NCBI RefSeq assembly: GCF_027270315.1
Contig: NZ_CP114413.1
Location: 8,308,001 to 8,372,000, forward strand
Source of the DNA: Streptomyces cinnabarinus
GTDB taxonomy: Bacteria > Actinomycetota > Actinomycetes > Streptomycetales > Streptomycetaceae
Length of the DNA stretch: 64,000 bases
Reading direction: 5' to 3'
The position numbers and the translations under genes are program-made. Numbering within the stretch: position 1 is the stretch's first letter; every line of letters starts with the position of its first letter. Positions 28,682 through 36,996 of the stretch are shown piece by piece. Below the pieces are notes generated by a model. It saw only the letters and a program-made list of their open reading frames with translations, did not search any database and had not been told where the DNA came from.

Positions 28682-28721
28682 ATCCGGCCCGCGGCGCCCG
28701 CCCAGGCGCCGCGGGCCGGAT
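28682..28721 (+). terminator. Perfect 17-bp hairpin ending the importer operon
   Basis: Bases 28682-28698 pair exactly with 28705-28721 around a 6-base loop (CGCCCA). It begins nine bases after the stop of the substrate-binding protein, with no U tract. Confidence 0.9.
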
Positions 28722-28841
28722 TCAGTGCCGCCACCGATGAATGCGTTCTCCATCCTCTATTGGACCTCTGCCCCAGCCGCCGTCAGGCTGGAGCGACCCC
28801 GAGTCGCATCCCGCGTGAGAGCCGGAAGAGGTCACGAGCCC

Positions 28842-29699
28842 ATGCACACCCGCCGCATCGGTGACATCGACGTCAGCGCCATCGGACTGGGCGGAATGCC
28901 CCTGTCCATCGAGGGCCGCCCCGACGAGGCCCGCGCCCTCGCCACCGTGCACGCGGCGCTGGACGCCGGTGTCACCCTGATCGACACCGCGGACGCCTAC
29001 CACCTGCACGCCCACGAGGTCGGCCACAACGAGACCCTCATCGCCAAGGCCCTCGCCACCCATGACCGGGGCGCCGACGTCCTGGTCGCCACCAAGGGCG
29101 GCCATCTGCGCCCCGGCGACGGCAGCTGGACCCGCGACGGCAGCCCCGAACACCTCAAGCGGGCCTGCGAGGCGTCCCTGCGACGGCTGGGCGTGGAGGC
29201 CATCGGGCTCTACCAGTTCCACCGCCCCGACCCGCGCGTGCCGTACGCGGACTCAGTCGGCGCGATCCGGGAGCTGCTCGACGAGGGCAAGATCCGGATG
29301 GCGGGCATCTCCAACGCCGACCCCGGTCAGATCCGGCAGGCCGACGACATCCTCGGCGGCCGGCTGGTCTCCGTGCAGAACCAGTTCTCCCCGGCCTTCG
29401 GCTCCAGCGAGCCGGAACTGCGCCTGTGCGCCGAACTCGGCATCGCCTTCCTGCCCTGGAGCCCTCTCGGCGGTATCTCCCGGGCCCGCGAACTGGGCTC
29501 CGCCTACGCCCCCTTCGCCGCCGTCGCCGAGGCCCACGGAGTGAGCCCGCAGCGCGTCTGCCTGGCCTGGATGCTCGCCAAGTCGCCGGTCGTCGTCCCG
29601 ATCCCCGGCTCCAGCCGCCCGGAGACGATCCGCGACTCGGTCGCCGCGGCCGAACTCACGCTCACGGCCAAGGAGATCGCCACGCTGGACGCGGTGTAG
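28842..29699 (+). CDS. Aldo/keto reductase
   Basis: A 285-residue TIM-barrel oxidoreductase with the family's active-site DTADAY (the catalytic Tyr), the Lys in VATKGG, and VPIPGSSRPETIRDSV for the NADPH phosphate. It reduces an aldehyde or ketone with NADPH; the substrate is unknown. ATG 28842 gives the normal RRIGDIDVSAIGLGGM start. It stands between the importer terminator and two AAGCGCTT palindromes. Confidence 0.9.
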   Translation: MHTRRIGDIDVSAIGLGGMPLSIEGRPDEARALATVHAALDAGVTLIDTADAYHLHAHEVGHNETLIAKALATHDRGADVLVATKGGHLRPGDGSWTRDGSPEHLKRACEASLRRLGVEAIGLYQFHRPDPRVPYADSVGAIRELLDEGKIRMAGISNADPGQIRQADDILGGRLVSVQNQFSPAFGSSEPELRLCAELGIAFLPWSPLGGISRARELGSAYAPFAAVAEAHGVSPQRVCLAWMLAKSPVVVPIPGSSRPETIRDSVAAAELTLTAKEIATLDAV

Positions 29700-29719
29700 T
29701 CACGCGCGGGATGGAGAGT

Positions 29720-29743
29720 AAGCGCTTGCCCATGAAAGCGCTT
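29720..29743. promoter_or_regulatory. Two AAGCGCTT palindromes, possible LacI-family operators
   Basis: The 8-bp palindrome AAGCGCTT occurs at 29720-29727 and 29736-29743, 16 bases apart, each followed by GCCC. This core is close to operator cores of LacI-family repressors. The pair lies 39 bases before the GTG of the ABC exporter gene, so it probably controls that gene. The two copies could also pair as a hairpin after the aldo/keto reductase gene. Confidence 0.5.
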
Positions 29744-29781
29744 GCCCCGCTCACTCCGAACCCTGGGAAGGACCCCCGCCC

Positions 29782-31551
29782 GTGGCCTCGCCGCTGGAAA
29801 GACCGCTCGACCACCGCTATCGGGGCGAGCACCCCGTCCGCACCCTCGCCTACCTGCTCCGCGCCGACCGGCGTCAACTCGTCGCGGCGGTCGGCGTGTT
29901 CACCGTCAAGCACAGCCCGGTCTGGCTGCTGCCGCTGATCACCGCGGAGATCATCGACACCGTGGTGGCCCATCACCCGGTCAGCCGGCTCTGGCTCAGC
30001 ACCGGCCTGATCATGTTCATCCTGCTGGTCAACTACCCCCTGCACGTGCTCTACGTACGCCTCCTCTACGGCAGCGTCCGCCGCATGGGCACCGCCCTGC
30101 GCTCCGCGCTCTGCACCCGGATGCAGCAGCTCTCCATCGGCTACCACTCCCGGGTCAGCGCCGGAGTGCTCCAGGCCAAGGTCGTACGCGATGTGGAGAC
30201 GGTCGAGCAGATGGTGCAGCAGACCGCCGAGATGGGGCTCGGCGCGACCACCGTGCTCATCGGCGGCCTGGTGATCATCGGCTTCCGCACACCGGAGTTC
30301 CTGCCCGTCTTCCTCGTCGTGGTGCCCGCCGCCGCGCTCGTAGTCGCCCGCCTCCGGGCCCGGCTGCGCACTCACAACGAACACTTCCGCCACGAAGTGG
30401 AGACCCTCTCCTCCCGCGTCACCGAGATGACCCGGCTCATCCCGGTCACCCGCGCCCACGGTCTGGAGGGCAAGGCCCTGCGCCGGATGGACGGCACCCT
30501 GCACCGCCTGCTGACCTCCGGGATGCGCCTGGACCTCGTCAACGGCCGGTTCGGCTCGCTGTCCTGGGTGGTCCTCAACGTGGTCGGCGTGCTGGTCCTC
30601 GCCGGCGCGGCCCTGATCTCGTACTACGGCGTCTGGGGCGTCACCCCCGGCGACGTCGTCATGCTCAGCGCTTTCCTCACCACCCTCACCAACTCCACGA
30701 CCACCCTCGCGGGCCTCGCGCCCGTCATCACCAAGGGCCTGGAGTCGGTCCGCTCCGTCGGCGAGGTGCTCCAGGCGCCCGAGCTGGAGGACAACGAGGG
30801 CAAGGCCGAACTCACCGCACTGCGCGGCGCCGTCGCCTTCGAGGGCGTCGCGCACGCCTACGACGACGACGGCCGGGCCGCGGTCCGGGACTTCTCCCTG
30901 GCGGTCGCGCCGGGCGAGACCGTCGCCCTGGTCGGCGCCTCCGGCGCGGGCAAGTCCACCGTGCTGAACCTGGTCATCGGCTTCATCCGCCCGACCACCG
31001 GCCGCATCCTCCTCGACGGCACCGACATGAGCACCCTCGACCTGCGCACCTACCGGCGCTTCGTCTCGGTCGTCCCCCAGGAGTCGATCCTGTTCGACGG
31101 CACGGTCCGCGAGAACGTCGCCTACGGCATGGACGACGCCGACGAGGAGAGCGTGCGCGCGGCCCTGCGGGACGCCAACGCGCTGGAGTTCGTCGACCGG
31201 CTGCCGCAGGGTCTGGACACCTTGGTGGGGGAGCGCGGCGCCCGCCTGTCCGGCGGCCAGCGCCAGCGCCTGGCCATCGCCCGGGCCCTGATCCGGGATC
31301 CCAGGGTGCTGATCCTGGACGAGGCGACCTCGGCGCTGGACACCCGCTCCGAGGCGCTGGTCCAGCAGGCGCTCGCCCGGCTGATGCGCGGGCGCACCAC
31401 GTTCGTCGTGGCGCACCGCCTGTCCACCGTGCGCGGCGCCGACCGCATCGTGGTCATGGCCGACGGCCGTATCGAGGAGACCGGCACCCACGAGGAGCTC
31501 CTGCACCGCGGCGGCGCCTACACCGCGCTGCACAGCGGCCAGGTCGCCTGA
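29782..31551 (+). CDS. ABC exporter, fused membrane and ATPase domains
   Basis: The 589-residue half-transporter has a six-segment membrane domain (about 30-310) and a nucleotide-binding domain with Walker A GASGAGKST, the Q-loop VVPQESILFDGTV, signature LSGGQRQRLAIARAL, Walker B VLILDEATSALD and the H-loop AHRLST. It should act as a homodimer, exporting a lipid, drug or peptide with ATP. No peptidase C39 domain is present. GTG 29782 was taken as start. Two AAGCGCTT palindromes upstream suggest LacI-type control. Confidence 0.92.
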   Translation: MASPLERPLDHRYRGEHPVRTLAYLLRADRRQLVAAVGVFTVKHSPVWLLPLITAEIIDTVVAHHPVSRLWLSTGLIMFILLVNYPLHVLYVRLLYGSVRRMGTALRSALCTRMQQLSIGYHSRVSAGVLQAKVVRDVETVEQMVQQTAEMGLGATTVLIGGLVIIGFRTPEFLPVFLVVVPAAALVVARLRARLRTHNEHFRHEVETLSSRVTEMTRLIPVTRAHGLEGKALRRMDGTLHRLLTSGMRLDLVNGRFGSLSWVVLNVVGVLVLAGAALISYYGVWGVTPGDVVMLSAFLTTLTNSTTTLAGLAPVITKGLESVRSVGEVLQAPELEDNEGKAELTALRGAVAFEGVAHAYDDDGRAAVRDFSLAVAPGETVALVGASGAGKSTVLNLVIGFIRPTTGRILLDGTDMSTLDLRTYRRFVSVVPQESILFDGTVRENVAYGMDDADEESVRAALRDANALEFVDRLPQGLDTLVGERGARLSGGQRQRLAIARALIRDPRVLILDEATSALDTRSEALVQQALARLMRGRTTFVVAHRLSTVRGADRIVVMADGRIEETGTHEELLHRGGAYTALHSGQVA

Positions 31552-31577
31552 CGGACCGTTTCCGCCCCGGCGGGCCG

Positions 31578-31946
31578 TCAGGCCGCGCTGCTGCGGGGGA
31601 TGCGGTGCGGGCAGCCGCGGTCGTGGTCGCAGCCGAGGCTGGTCCACCAGCGTTCGCAGCAGGCGCCGTCGAGTTCGGCGCGCACGATGTCCTCGGCGGC
31701 GTCCAGGTCCGGCCCGGCGCCGGACGGGCCGGGCACCGCCGCCCGCCGGGCCCGATCGGCCAGGGCCCGGCGCTGGTCGCCGATGACGCTCTCGCGCACC
31801 ACCCCGATGACCGGGACGATGCTGGCGGCCGCGAACAGACACGCGGCCCACATCGGGCCGTACCAGTACTCGAGGACCGCGGTCCAGGCGAGCCCGGCGC
31901 TGGTGGCGATGTAGAGGGTGGCGAGGAAGCGGCTGGAGCAGTTCAT
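31578..31946 (-). CDS. Small membrane protein of unknown function
   Basis: A 122-residue protein with two hydrophobic segments in the first 50 residues (FLATLYIATSAGLAWTAVLEY, MWAACLFAAASIVPVIGVV) and a cysteine-rich C terminus (DGACCERWW, GCDHDRGCPHR) that may bind metal. I do not recognise a family. ATG 31946 is the best start, although the ribosome-binding site is weak. It ends 26 bases from the convergent ABC exporter. Confidence 0.65.
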   Translation of the reverse strand: MNCSSRFLATLYIATSAGLAWTAVLEYWYGPMWAACLFAAASIVPVIGVVRESVIGDQRRALADRARRAAVPGPSGAGPDLDAAEDIVRAELDGACCERWWTSLGCDHDRGCPHRIPRSSAA

Positions 31947-32045
31947 GGGCGTACACCGTCCGTGCGATGGGGGATGCGCCCTGTCCAACGGCGAGCGGCG
32001 CCGGGGGACGCGGGTGATTTATCGCCCGGTACCTTCGAACTGCTG

Positions 32046-33005
32046 TCAGACGTCCGCGGTCCTTGTGCGGAAGGCCGCGCGATAGGCGTACGGCGTGGTG
32101 CCCACGACCTTGCGGAACCGCTCCCGGAACGCGGTGGCCGAGCCGAAACCGGACTGTCCGGCGATCCGTTCGACGGAGTGGTCGCTGTTCTCCAGCAGGT
32201 ACTGGGCCCGTCGCACCCGCGCCCGCAGCAGCCACTGCAAGGGCGTGGTGCCGGTCTGCTCGCGGAACCGGCGGCTGAAGGTGCGCTCGCTCATCCCCGA
32301 GCGCGATGCCAGCGCCGCGAGGGTGATCTCCTCGGACAGATGGTCCTCGACCCAGTCCAGCAGCGGCTCGAGGGTGGAGCCCCGGGGTACGGGCGGGTGC
32401 TGGTGCACGATGAACTGGGCCTGTCCGCCCTCGCGTTCGAGCGGCATCACGGACATCCGCGCGGCGTCGGCCGCGACGGCCGAGCCGTGGTCGCGGCGGA
32501 TCATGTGCAGGCACATGTCCAGGGCGGCGGCGGCCCCGGCGGAGGTGAGGATCTGCCCGTTGTCGACGTAGAGCACGTCCGGCTGCACCTCCACCCGTGG
32601 ATAGCCGCGGGCCAGCAGATCGGCGGCCACCCAGTGGGTGGTGGCGCGCAGCCCGTCCAGCAGTCCGGCCTCCGCCAGCACGAACGCGCCCACGCACACC
32701 GACGCGATCCGGGTACCGGCCTCGGCGGCCCGGCGCAGCGCGGCCAGGACCGGCTCGGAGGGCGGCGGGGCGCCCTCGGCGCGGCCCGGCACGATGATCG
32801 TGTCCGCCTCCGCCAGCGCCTCCAGGCCGCGGTCCACCCGCAGGGCGAAGCCGCAGTCCGCGCGCACCTGCGGGGTCTCGGCGCACAGGCGGACCCGGTA
32901 GGCGGGACGGCCGTCCGGCAGCCGCGTCCAGTCGAACACCTGCATGGGCGCCGCCATGTCGAACGGCACCACGTCGTCGAGGACCAGGATCGCCACGGTG
33001 TGCAT
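32046..33005 (-). CDS. GlxA-type AraC regulator (DJ-1/PfpI plus AraC helix-turn-helix)
   Basis: The 319-residue protein joins a class-I glutamine-amidotransferase-like (DJ-1/PfpI) sensor domain (1-170, with elbow cysteine Cys104 in SVCVGAF) to an AraC DNA-binding domain (212-319, two helix-turn-helix units, SERTFSRRFREQTG and RIAGQSGFGSATAFRERF). Such regulators answer small metabolites. It is divergent from the small membrane-protein gene at 33202, whose control region holds inverted repeats. Confidence 0.93.
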   Translation of the reverse strand: MHTVAILVLDDVVPFDMAAPMQVFDWTRLPDGRPAYRVRLCAETPQVRADCGFALRVDRGLEALAEADTIIVPGRAEGAPPPSEPVLAALRRAAEAGTRIASVCVGAFVLAEAGLLDGLRATTHWVAADLLARGYPRVEVQPDVLYVDNGQILTSAGAAAALDMCLHMIRRDHGSAVAADAARMSVMPLEREGGQAQFIVHQHPPVPRGSTLEPLLDWVEDHLSEEITLAALASRSGMSERTFSRRFREQTGTTPLQWLLRARVRRAQYLLENSDHSVERIAGQSGFGSATAFRERFRKVVGTTPYAYRAAFRTRTADV

Positions 33006-33064
33006 GAGGGCCACGATAGGCGGGTTCCCGCCGACGGCATGACAGCAGGTCCAGCCCTTGCCCG

Positions 33065-33192
33065 GCACAGAGGCCCAGCACAGCCCGGTTGGCGGGAATC
33101 CGTCGGAAGCTGTCACTTCCGCCTCTGTGCGATCACCCGGGCCGCTCCTAGCGTGGCCGCGTACCCCCGCACACCCGTGGCACAGAGGCGGA
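33065..33192. promoter_or_regulatory. Inverted repeats between the AraC regulator and the membrane-protein gene
   Basis: GCACAGAGGC (33065-33074) recurs inverted as GCCTCTGTGC (33121-33130) and direct at 33180-33189. The last pair extends to 13 bp (TCCGCCTCTGTGC 33118-33130 and GCACAGAGGCGGA 33180-33192). A smaller palindrome CGGAAG-N6-CTTCCG lies at 33104-33121. These look like operator half-sites for the divergent regulator. Confidence 0.5.
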
Positions 33193-33201
33193 CGCCCCCT
33201 G

Positions 33202-33651
33202 ATGACGAAGTTCCTGCTCACCCTGCACGTCCTGGCCGCGATCGTGGCCGTCGGCCCGGTCACCGCGGCCGCCAGCATGTTCCCGCCGGCGGCGCGCACC
33301 GCCCAGGACGGCAGGCTCGGCACCGTCCGGCTGCTGCACCGCATCTGCCGGGTCTACTCCCGTGTCGGCCTCGCCGTTCCCCTGCTGGGCTTCGCCACCG
33401 CCGCCGCGATGGGCGTCCTGGGTGACGCATGGCTCATCGCGTCCATGACCCTCACGGCGGTGGCCGCCGGCATCCTGGTCGCCTTCGTCCTGCCCCGTCA
33501 GGACGAGATCCTTGAACGGCTAGCGGCGGAGGAGGCTGTCGACCGGTCCGGGACCGTCCAACTCGCCATGTTCACCGGCATTTTCAACCTGCTGTGGGCG
33601 ACCGTCACCGTGCTCATGATCGTCCGGCCTGGTTCCACCACCGGCGCGTGA
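33202..33651 (+). CDS. Four-segment membrane protein, DUF2269-like
   Basis: A 149-residue protein with four hydrophobic segments, beginning MTKFLLTLHVLAAIVAVGP. This N terminus, with a His in the first helix, fits the DUF2269 group of small membrane proteins, an assignment made from memory. Its molecular role is not known. It is divergent from the AraC-type regulator and is the likely target of that regulator. Confidence 0.75.
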   Translation: MTKFLLTLHVLAAIVAVGPVTAAASMFPPAARTAQDGRLGTVRLLHRICRVYSRVGLAVPLLGFATAAAMGVLGDAWLIASMTLTAVAAGILVAFVLPRQDEILERLAAEEAVDRSGTVQLAMFTGIFNLLWATVTVLMIVRPGSTTGA

Positions 33652-33801
33652 CCGGAGATCGCACGCCCCTGAGTCCGCCGTAGCGCCTCGTCGTCCCTCG
33701 TCAAGCCCGATCCCGGAATTAGCACCCCCGTGTGCCTGGGCCCTTACACTCGGCGGTCGTGCCCATGTGGGTGGGCCACGATACGAAAGGCGCGTTGACG
33801 G

Positions 33802-34008
33802 GTGTTCCAGGATTCTCCCATTTACGACCGACTGATCTCGGAGCGCGGCGACGTTCCCACGCAGGTGCGCCGGGAGGCCGAACGCGTCAGCAGGGAACTG
33901 GAGTTCGTCATGCGGCCGTTGCAGTCCTTCGGTGCCCCGCCGGTCGAGCGGACGCCGAACCCGGGCGCCGGCTGGCAGCGCTCGGCGCTGCCGCCCGGAC
34001 AGCTCTGA
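33802..34008 (+). CDS. Small uncharacterised protein next to the graspetide genes
   Basis: A 68-residue soluble protein (FQDSPIYDRLISERGDVP...) with a charged helical N-terminal half and a Pro-rich tail. I do not recognise it. It starts at GTG 33802 and ends one base from the stop of tgmB, to which it is convergent. The tight convergence may mean a shared transcript end; a role in the graspetide pathway is not shown. Confidence 0.6.
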   Translation: MFQDSPIYDRLISERGDVPTQVRREAERVSRELEFVMRPLQSFGAPPVERTPNPGAGWQRSALPPGQL

Positions 34009-34009
34009 C

Positions 34010-34993
34010 TCAGCAGACCGCCGAGTTCGCGCCGTTGAGCCGCGGCGGCCGGGGCGCCGCGGGCCGGGACAGCCACTCGGCTATGGTCCGCGCGATCGGC
34101 TGCCCGGTGTCCACCTCCACGAACCCGAACTGCCCCGACTGATTGCACTCCAGGAACCACCAGGTCCCGTCGGCGTCCTCGACGAAGTCGAAGGCGCCAT
34201 AGGCCAGTTCGGCGCCCCGCAGATAGGCGTGCACGCTCTCGGCGAGACGCGGCGGCACCTCGACCGGCTGCCAGGGCGCGAGGGTGGAGGCGAACCGGAC
34301 GTCCACCTCGTCCGGGGGCGCGTCCGCCGCCACCGGCTTACGGGCGGCCAGCAGCCGCTCACCCACCGCGGTGAGCCGGATGTCGGCCCGCTTGGCGACC
34401 CGCCGCTGCAACAGGGTGGGGCCGAAGGCGACCGAGGCGAAGTCGGCGTCCGGGGCGACCCTGCTGGTCGGCACCGCCCGCGGCGGGTCCTGCGGATGGG
34501 CGCCGGAGACCGGCTTGACGACCAGGTCCGGGTAGCGGTCGGCGAACTCCCGGGCGGCCTGCGGGAACGTGGTGATGAGGGTGGCCGGCACCGGCAGCCC
34601 GCAGCTCTGCGCCAGCCGGAGCTGCCAGGGCTTGTGCCGGGCGCGGTGGGCGGCATCGGGGTCGTTCATCCAGCGGGCGCCCCCGGCGCGCAGCATGCCG
34701 TACAGCGCCTGCGCCGACTCCTCGGTCAGCCAGGCCGACGGCCGCTCCGCCCGGGCCGCCGGGGTCCCCGGCCGGCGCACCCACACCGACCGCAGCCCGT
34801 CCAGGCTCACCAGCCGGCCCCCGGACGACAGATGGCCCCGGAAGGTGCCGTGCACATACTCGCCGGACAGCGCGGCCCCACCGGTCAGGTCGGCGGGATC
34901 GAGCCGGACCACCGGCACCGCGCAGGCGTTGAGGTGCACCACCACCATGTCGGCGGTGACGTCCTCTTCGGTGGTCAGAATCAACACGGTCAT
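34010..34993 (-). CDS. tgmB: ATP-grasp graspetide ligase (TgmB, SAV_5884 type)
   Basis: The 327-residue protein has the ATP-grasp layout: an N-terminal domain of about 100 residues, LVVKPVSGAHPQ with the nucleotide lysine, the conserved LLQRRVAKRADIRLTAVG block, and a C-terminal AYGAFDFVEDADGTWWFLECNQSGQFGFVE with the metal-binding Glu/Asn. Such enzymes use ATP to join Asp/Glu side chains to Thr/Ser/Lys side chains of a precursor peptide, giving ester or amide rings. The likely precursor, tgmA, lies 17 bases upstream on the same strand. Confidence 0.9.
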   Translation of the reverse strand: MTVLILTTEEDVTADMVVVHLNACAVPVVRLDPADLTGGAALSGEYVHGTFRGHLSSGGRLVSLDGLRSVWVRRPGTPAARAERPSAWLTEESAQALYGMLRAGGARWMNDPDAAHRARHKPWQLRLAQSCGLPVPATLITTFPQAAREFADRYPDLVVKPVSGAHPQDPPRAVPTSRVAPDADFASVAFGPTLLQRRVAKRADIRLTAVGERLLAARKPVAADAPPDEVDVRFASTLAPWQPVEVPPRLAESVHAYLRGAELAYGAFDFVEDADGTWWFLECNQSGQFGFVEVDTGQPIARTIAEWLSRPAAPRPPRLNGANSAVC

Positions 34994-35010
34994 CGTGGCG
35001 GGTTCCGCGT

Positions 35011-35202
35011 TCAGTCGTCGAAGTGCGTCTTGGAGCCCGCCGTGGACGTCGTCGTCCCCAGCTCTCTCAGCAAGGCGTGGTCGCGTGCGGCGATCCGCCC
35101 GTCCGGGGTCACGTTCAACTGAAGGCCGGAGTCGTAGGCGTAGCCAGTCGTGACCTGCGCGTCCGCTGCCGGACGTGCGTAGTTGAGCGCGAACGGTTGC
35201 AT
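35011..35202 (-). CDS. tgmA: Graspetide precursor peptide TgmA
   Basis: A 63-residue peptide. The leader has PFALNYARP (residues 3-11, comparable with the PFxxxY/F ligase-recognition motif of this class) and a YAYDSGLQLNVTPDGR block. The core is the last 14 residues, TTTSTAGSKTHFDD, with Thr/Ser/Lys donors and the acidic acceptors Asp62 and Asp63 at the very end. This matches the known ATP-grasp target pattern. The product would be a peptide ringed by side-chain esters or amides; its activity is unknown. No methyltransferase, protease or dedicated exporter is next to it. Confidence 0.9.
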   Translation of the reverse strand: MQPFALNYARPAADAQVTTGYAYDSGLQLNVTPDGRIAARDHALLRELGTTTSTAGSKTHFDD

Positions 35203-35396
35203 CGTCTCTCCCTCGCCGGTGCTGCTTCGATCGAGCGCGGCACCCACCCTGGGACGTCGCTCGGTCCGCCGACTTCCTTCGGCTTCCACCCTCTTATACG
35301 AATCGAACGGATGGTTGGTTTCCTTACTCTCCGTAATTATCGATGGATCGACTCCCCGACTGCCGTTCCCGGCAGGCCCGTTGGGCCACCCCCGTC

Positions 35397-35720
35397 TCAG
35401 CCGCCATTACCGCGCCGACCGGCGCGTACGGGCATGGGCGACGCCCCGGGAACACGCCGTTCGGCGGACCCGCGCAGGGCGCGCAAGGCGAGCAGAAGTA
35501 CGCCAATATCGTCCAAGTACACCGGATCGGGGAGCAGATCGGCCGGTAGTACGAAGTACGCGAGGGCTCCCCAGAAGACCCAGCGCGGCCCGGTCGGCAG
35601 GCCCGCGCGCCGCAGCCGTCGGCGGGTCCGCACCAGCCGGACCAGCACCGCTACGGCCACGGCCAGCACAACGGCCGCGAGCACCGCGGCGCCGACGAGC
35701 ACCACTGTGGTCGAGTCCAC
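35397..35720 (-). CDS. YkvA/DUF1232-type small membrane protein
   Basis: The 107-residue protein has an N-terminal membrane helix (about 6-28, VVLVGAAVLAAVVLAVAVAV) and the DUF1232 core, WVFWGALAYFVLPADLLPDPVYLDDIG, with the typical PxDLxPD turn. GGAGGAGG stands just before GTG 35720. The role of the family is not established. It is followed by a 194-base, relatively AT-rich gap in front of tgmA. Confidence 0.85.
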   Translation of the reverse strand: MDSTTVVLVGAAVLAAVVLAVAVAVLVRLVRTRRRLRRAGLPTGPRWVFWGALAYFVLPADLLPDPVYLDDIGVLLLALRALRGSAERRVPGASPMPVRAGRRGNGG

Positions 35721-36009
35721 CGAGCCCTCCTCCGGTCCGGGGGCGCACGCGGGCGCCCATGGGCGGTGCCGCGCGCACGCCTCTCCTGACGGATTCCCTG
35801 CTCCGGCGCGGCTATGGCCCGAGTGCGTCAACCGGAGCAGTCGGCCCTCCGGCACGGCGGTCGCGGAGCGGGCCGCGGAGGGCGCTCTCATGCGCTCGGC
35901 CCACTCGGGTGGCGAGCCCGGACGGCAACGCTTAGTAATGGACTCCGTACAGTCGCATGTCGCTTCGGGGGCGAAGCAACGGCAGCGCATTCCTCCCCTG
36001 GAGCCGAGC

Positions 36010-36993
36010 ATGACCACCCGCTCTTCAACACCCACCTCGCAGGACCCCGACATACCTCCCGCCCCGCCCGAGCCCGTCGGCCAGGACCCGGTCGGCGGGC
36101 TGCTGCACGCCGCCGTGGCCGACCGGCCGGTGGAAGAGGTCGCCCAGCTCATCACCTTGCTGGAACGCTCGCCCGAGCACGCCCGGGCCACCCTCGAAGC
36201 GCTCCGCGCGGTCGGCGTGGACCGGTCCGTGGAGGACGTGACCCGGCTTGTCGGTCTGCTGACCCGGCCGCCGCGCACGGCGAACAGCGCGGACGAGACG
36301 ATCCGCGCCGCCGCCGAGCGGCGCTCGCTGGAGGACGTGACGCGGCTGGTGGCCCTGCTGCACCGCACCGACCTGGAGCCGCACTGCGGCCAGGAGGCGG
36401 TCCGCGCGGCGGCCACCGGACGCCCGGTGGAGGAACTCGTCGAACTGATCCGGCGGCTCTCCGAGGAGCGCGAACACCCGGCGCCGCCCGAGCCCTTGCC
36501 GGAGCCGCCGACGGCGGCCCCGGCCCCGAGAAGCCTCCCGCCCGCCACCGTGCCGCGGCCGCCGACCTGGCCGGGGCGGCTCGCCGTCGCCGCCCTCGTG
36601 GTGTGCGCGGTGGCCTACTTCCCGCTGCACCGCGACGGATCCTCGCTGCGGTTCTACGCCCTCGCCCTCGCCATGTCGGTGGCGTGTCTGGCGGTGGCGC
36701 TGCTGCTGACGCTGCGGATCACCGCATCGTTCCTGGCGGGCGCGGTCCTGGTCCCGGCGGCGCTGGCCGCGGCCCAACTCCTCGACGGGCGGCTGCCCTC
36801 GGCGGGACTGTCCCGGGCGCTCGACCTCACCCTGGCCCCCGCCTGGGCGGCCGGACCGGCGGCGGTCTGCGCGTCCCTGGCGTCCCTGACGGCCCTGCTG
36901 GTCCACCTGACGGCACCCGGCCCGTCCCGCAAGGCGCAGCCCCGGCAGCCGGAACCCCGGGAACCGGCCGCGGTGGGGTCCGCGCCGGAGTGA
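36010..36993 (+). CDS. Repeat-containing membrane protein of unknown function
   Basis: The 327-residue protein starts with four degenerate helical repeats of about 35 residues (residues 25-155), each with a core like RPVEEVxQLIxLL: DRPVEEVAQLI, DRSVEDVTRLV, RRSLEDVTRLV, GRPVEELVELI. A Pro-rich linker (160-188) is followed by three or four membrane segments (195-310). The repeats could bind a partner in the cytoplasm. ATG 36010 has GGAG upstream; an earlier ATG at 35938 would add a short tail. It ends three bases from a convergent gene. Confidence 0.7.
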   Translation: MTTRSSTPTSQDPDIPPAPPEPVGQDPVGGLLHAAVADRPVEEVAQLITLLERSPEHARATLEALRAVGVDRSVEDVTRLVGLLTRPPRTANSADETIRAAAERRSLEDVTRLVALLHRTDLEPHCGQEAVRAAATGRPVEELVELIRRLSEEREHPAPPEPLPEPPTAAPAPRSLPPATVPRPPTWPGRLAVAALVVCAVAYFPLHRDGSSLRFYALALAMSVACLAVALLLTLRITASFLAGAVLVPAALAAAQLLDGRLPSAGLSRALDLTLAPAWAAGPAAVCASLASLTALLVHLTAPGPSRKAQPRQPEPREPAAVGSAPE

Positions 36994-36996
36994 CCG

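Noticed and set aside
29720..29743. AAGCGCTT pair read mainly as the terminator of the aldo/keto reductase gene
   Set aside because: The stem would be only 8 bp, and each half is itself a palindrome, which fits operators better.
29662..33425. Very long open frames on both strands (about 1100-1230 codons)
   Set aside because: They run across well-supported genes in other frames (ABC exporter, AraC-type regulator) and read as low-complexity Arg/Pro/Ala/Gly. This is the usual GC-rich shadow effect.
33711..33750. TTAGCAC as a CIRCE (HrcA) element
   Set aside because: The inverted partner GAGTGCTAA is absent, and no chaperone gene follows.
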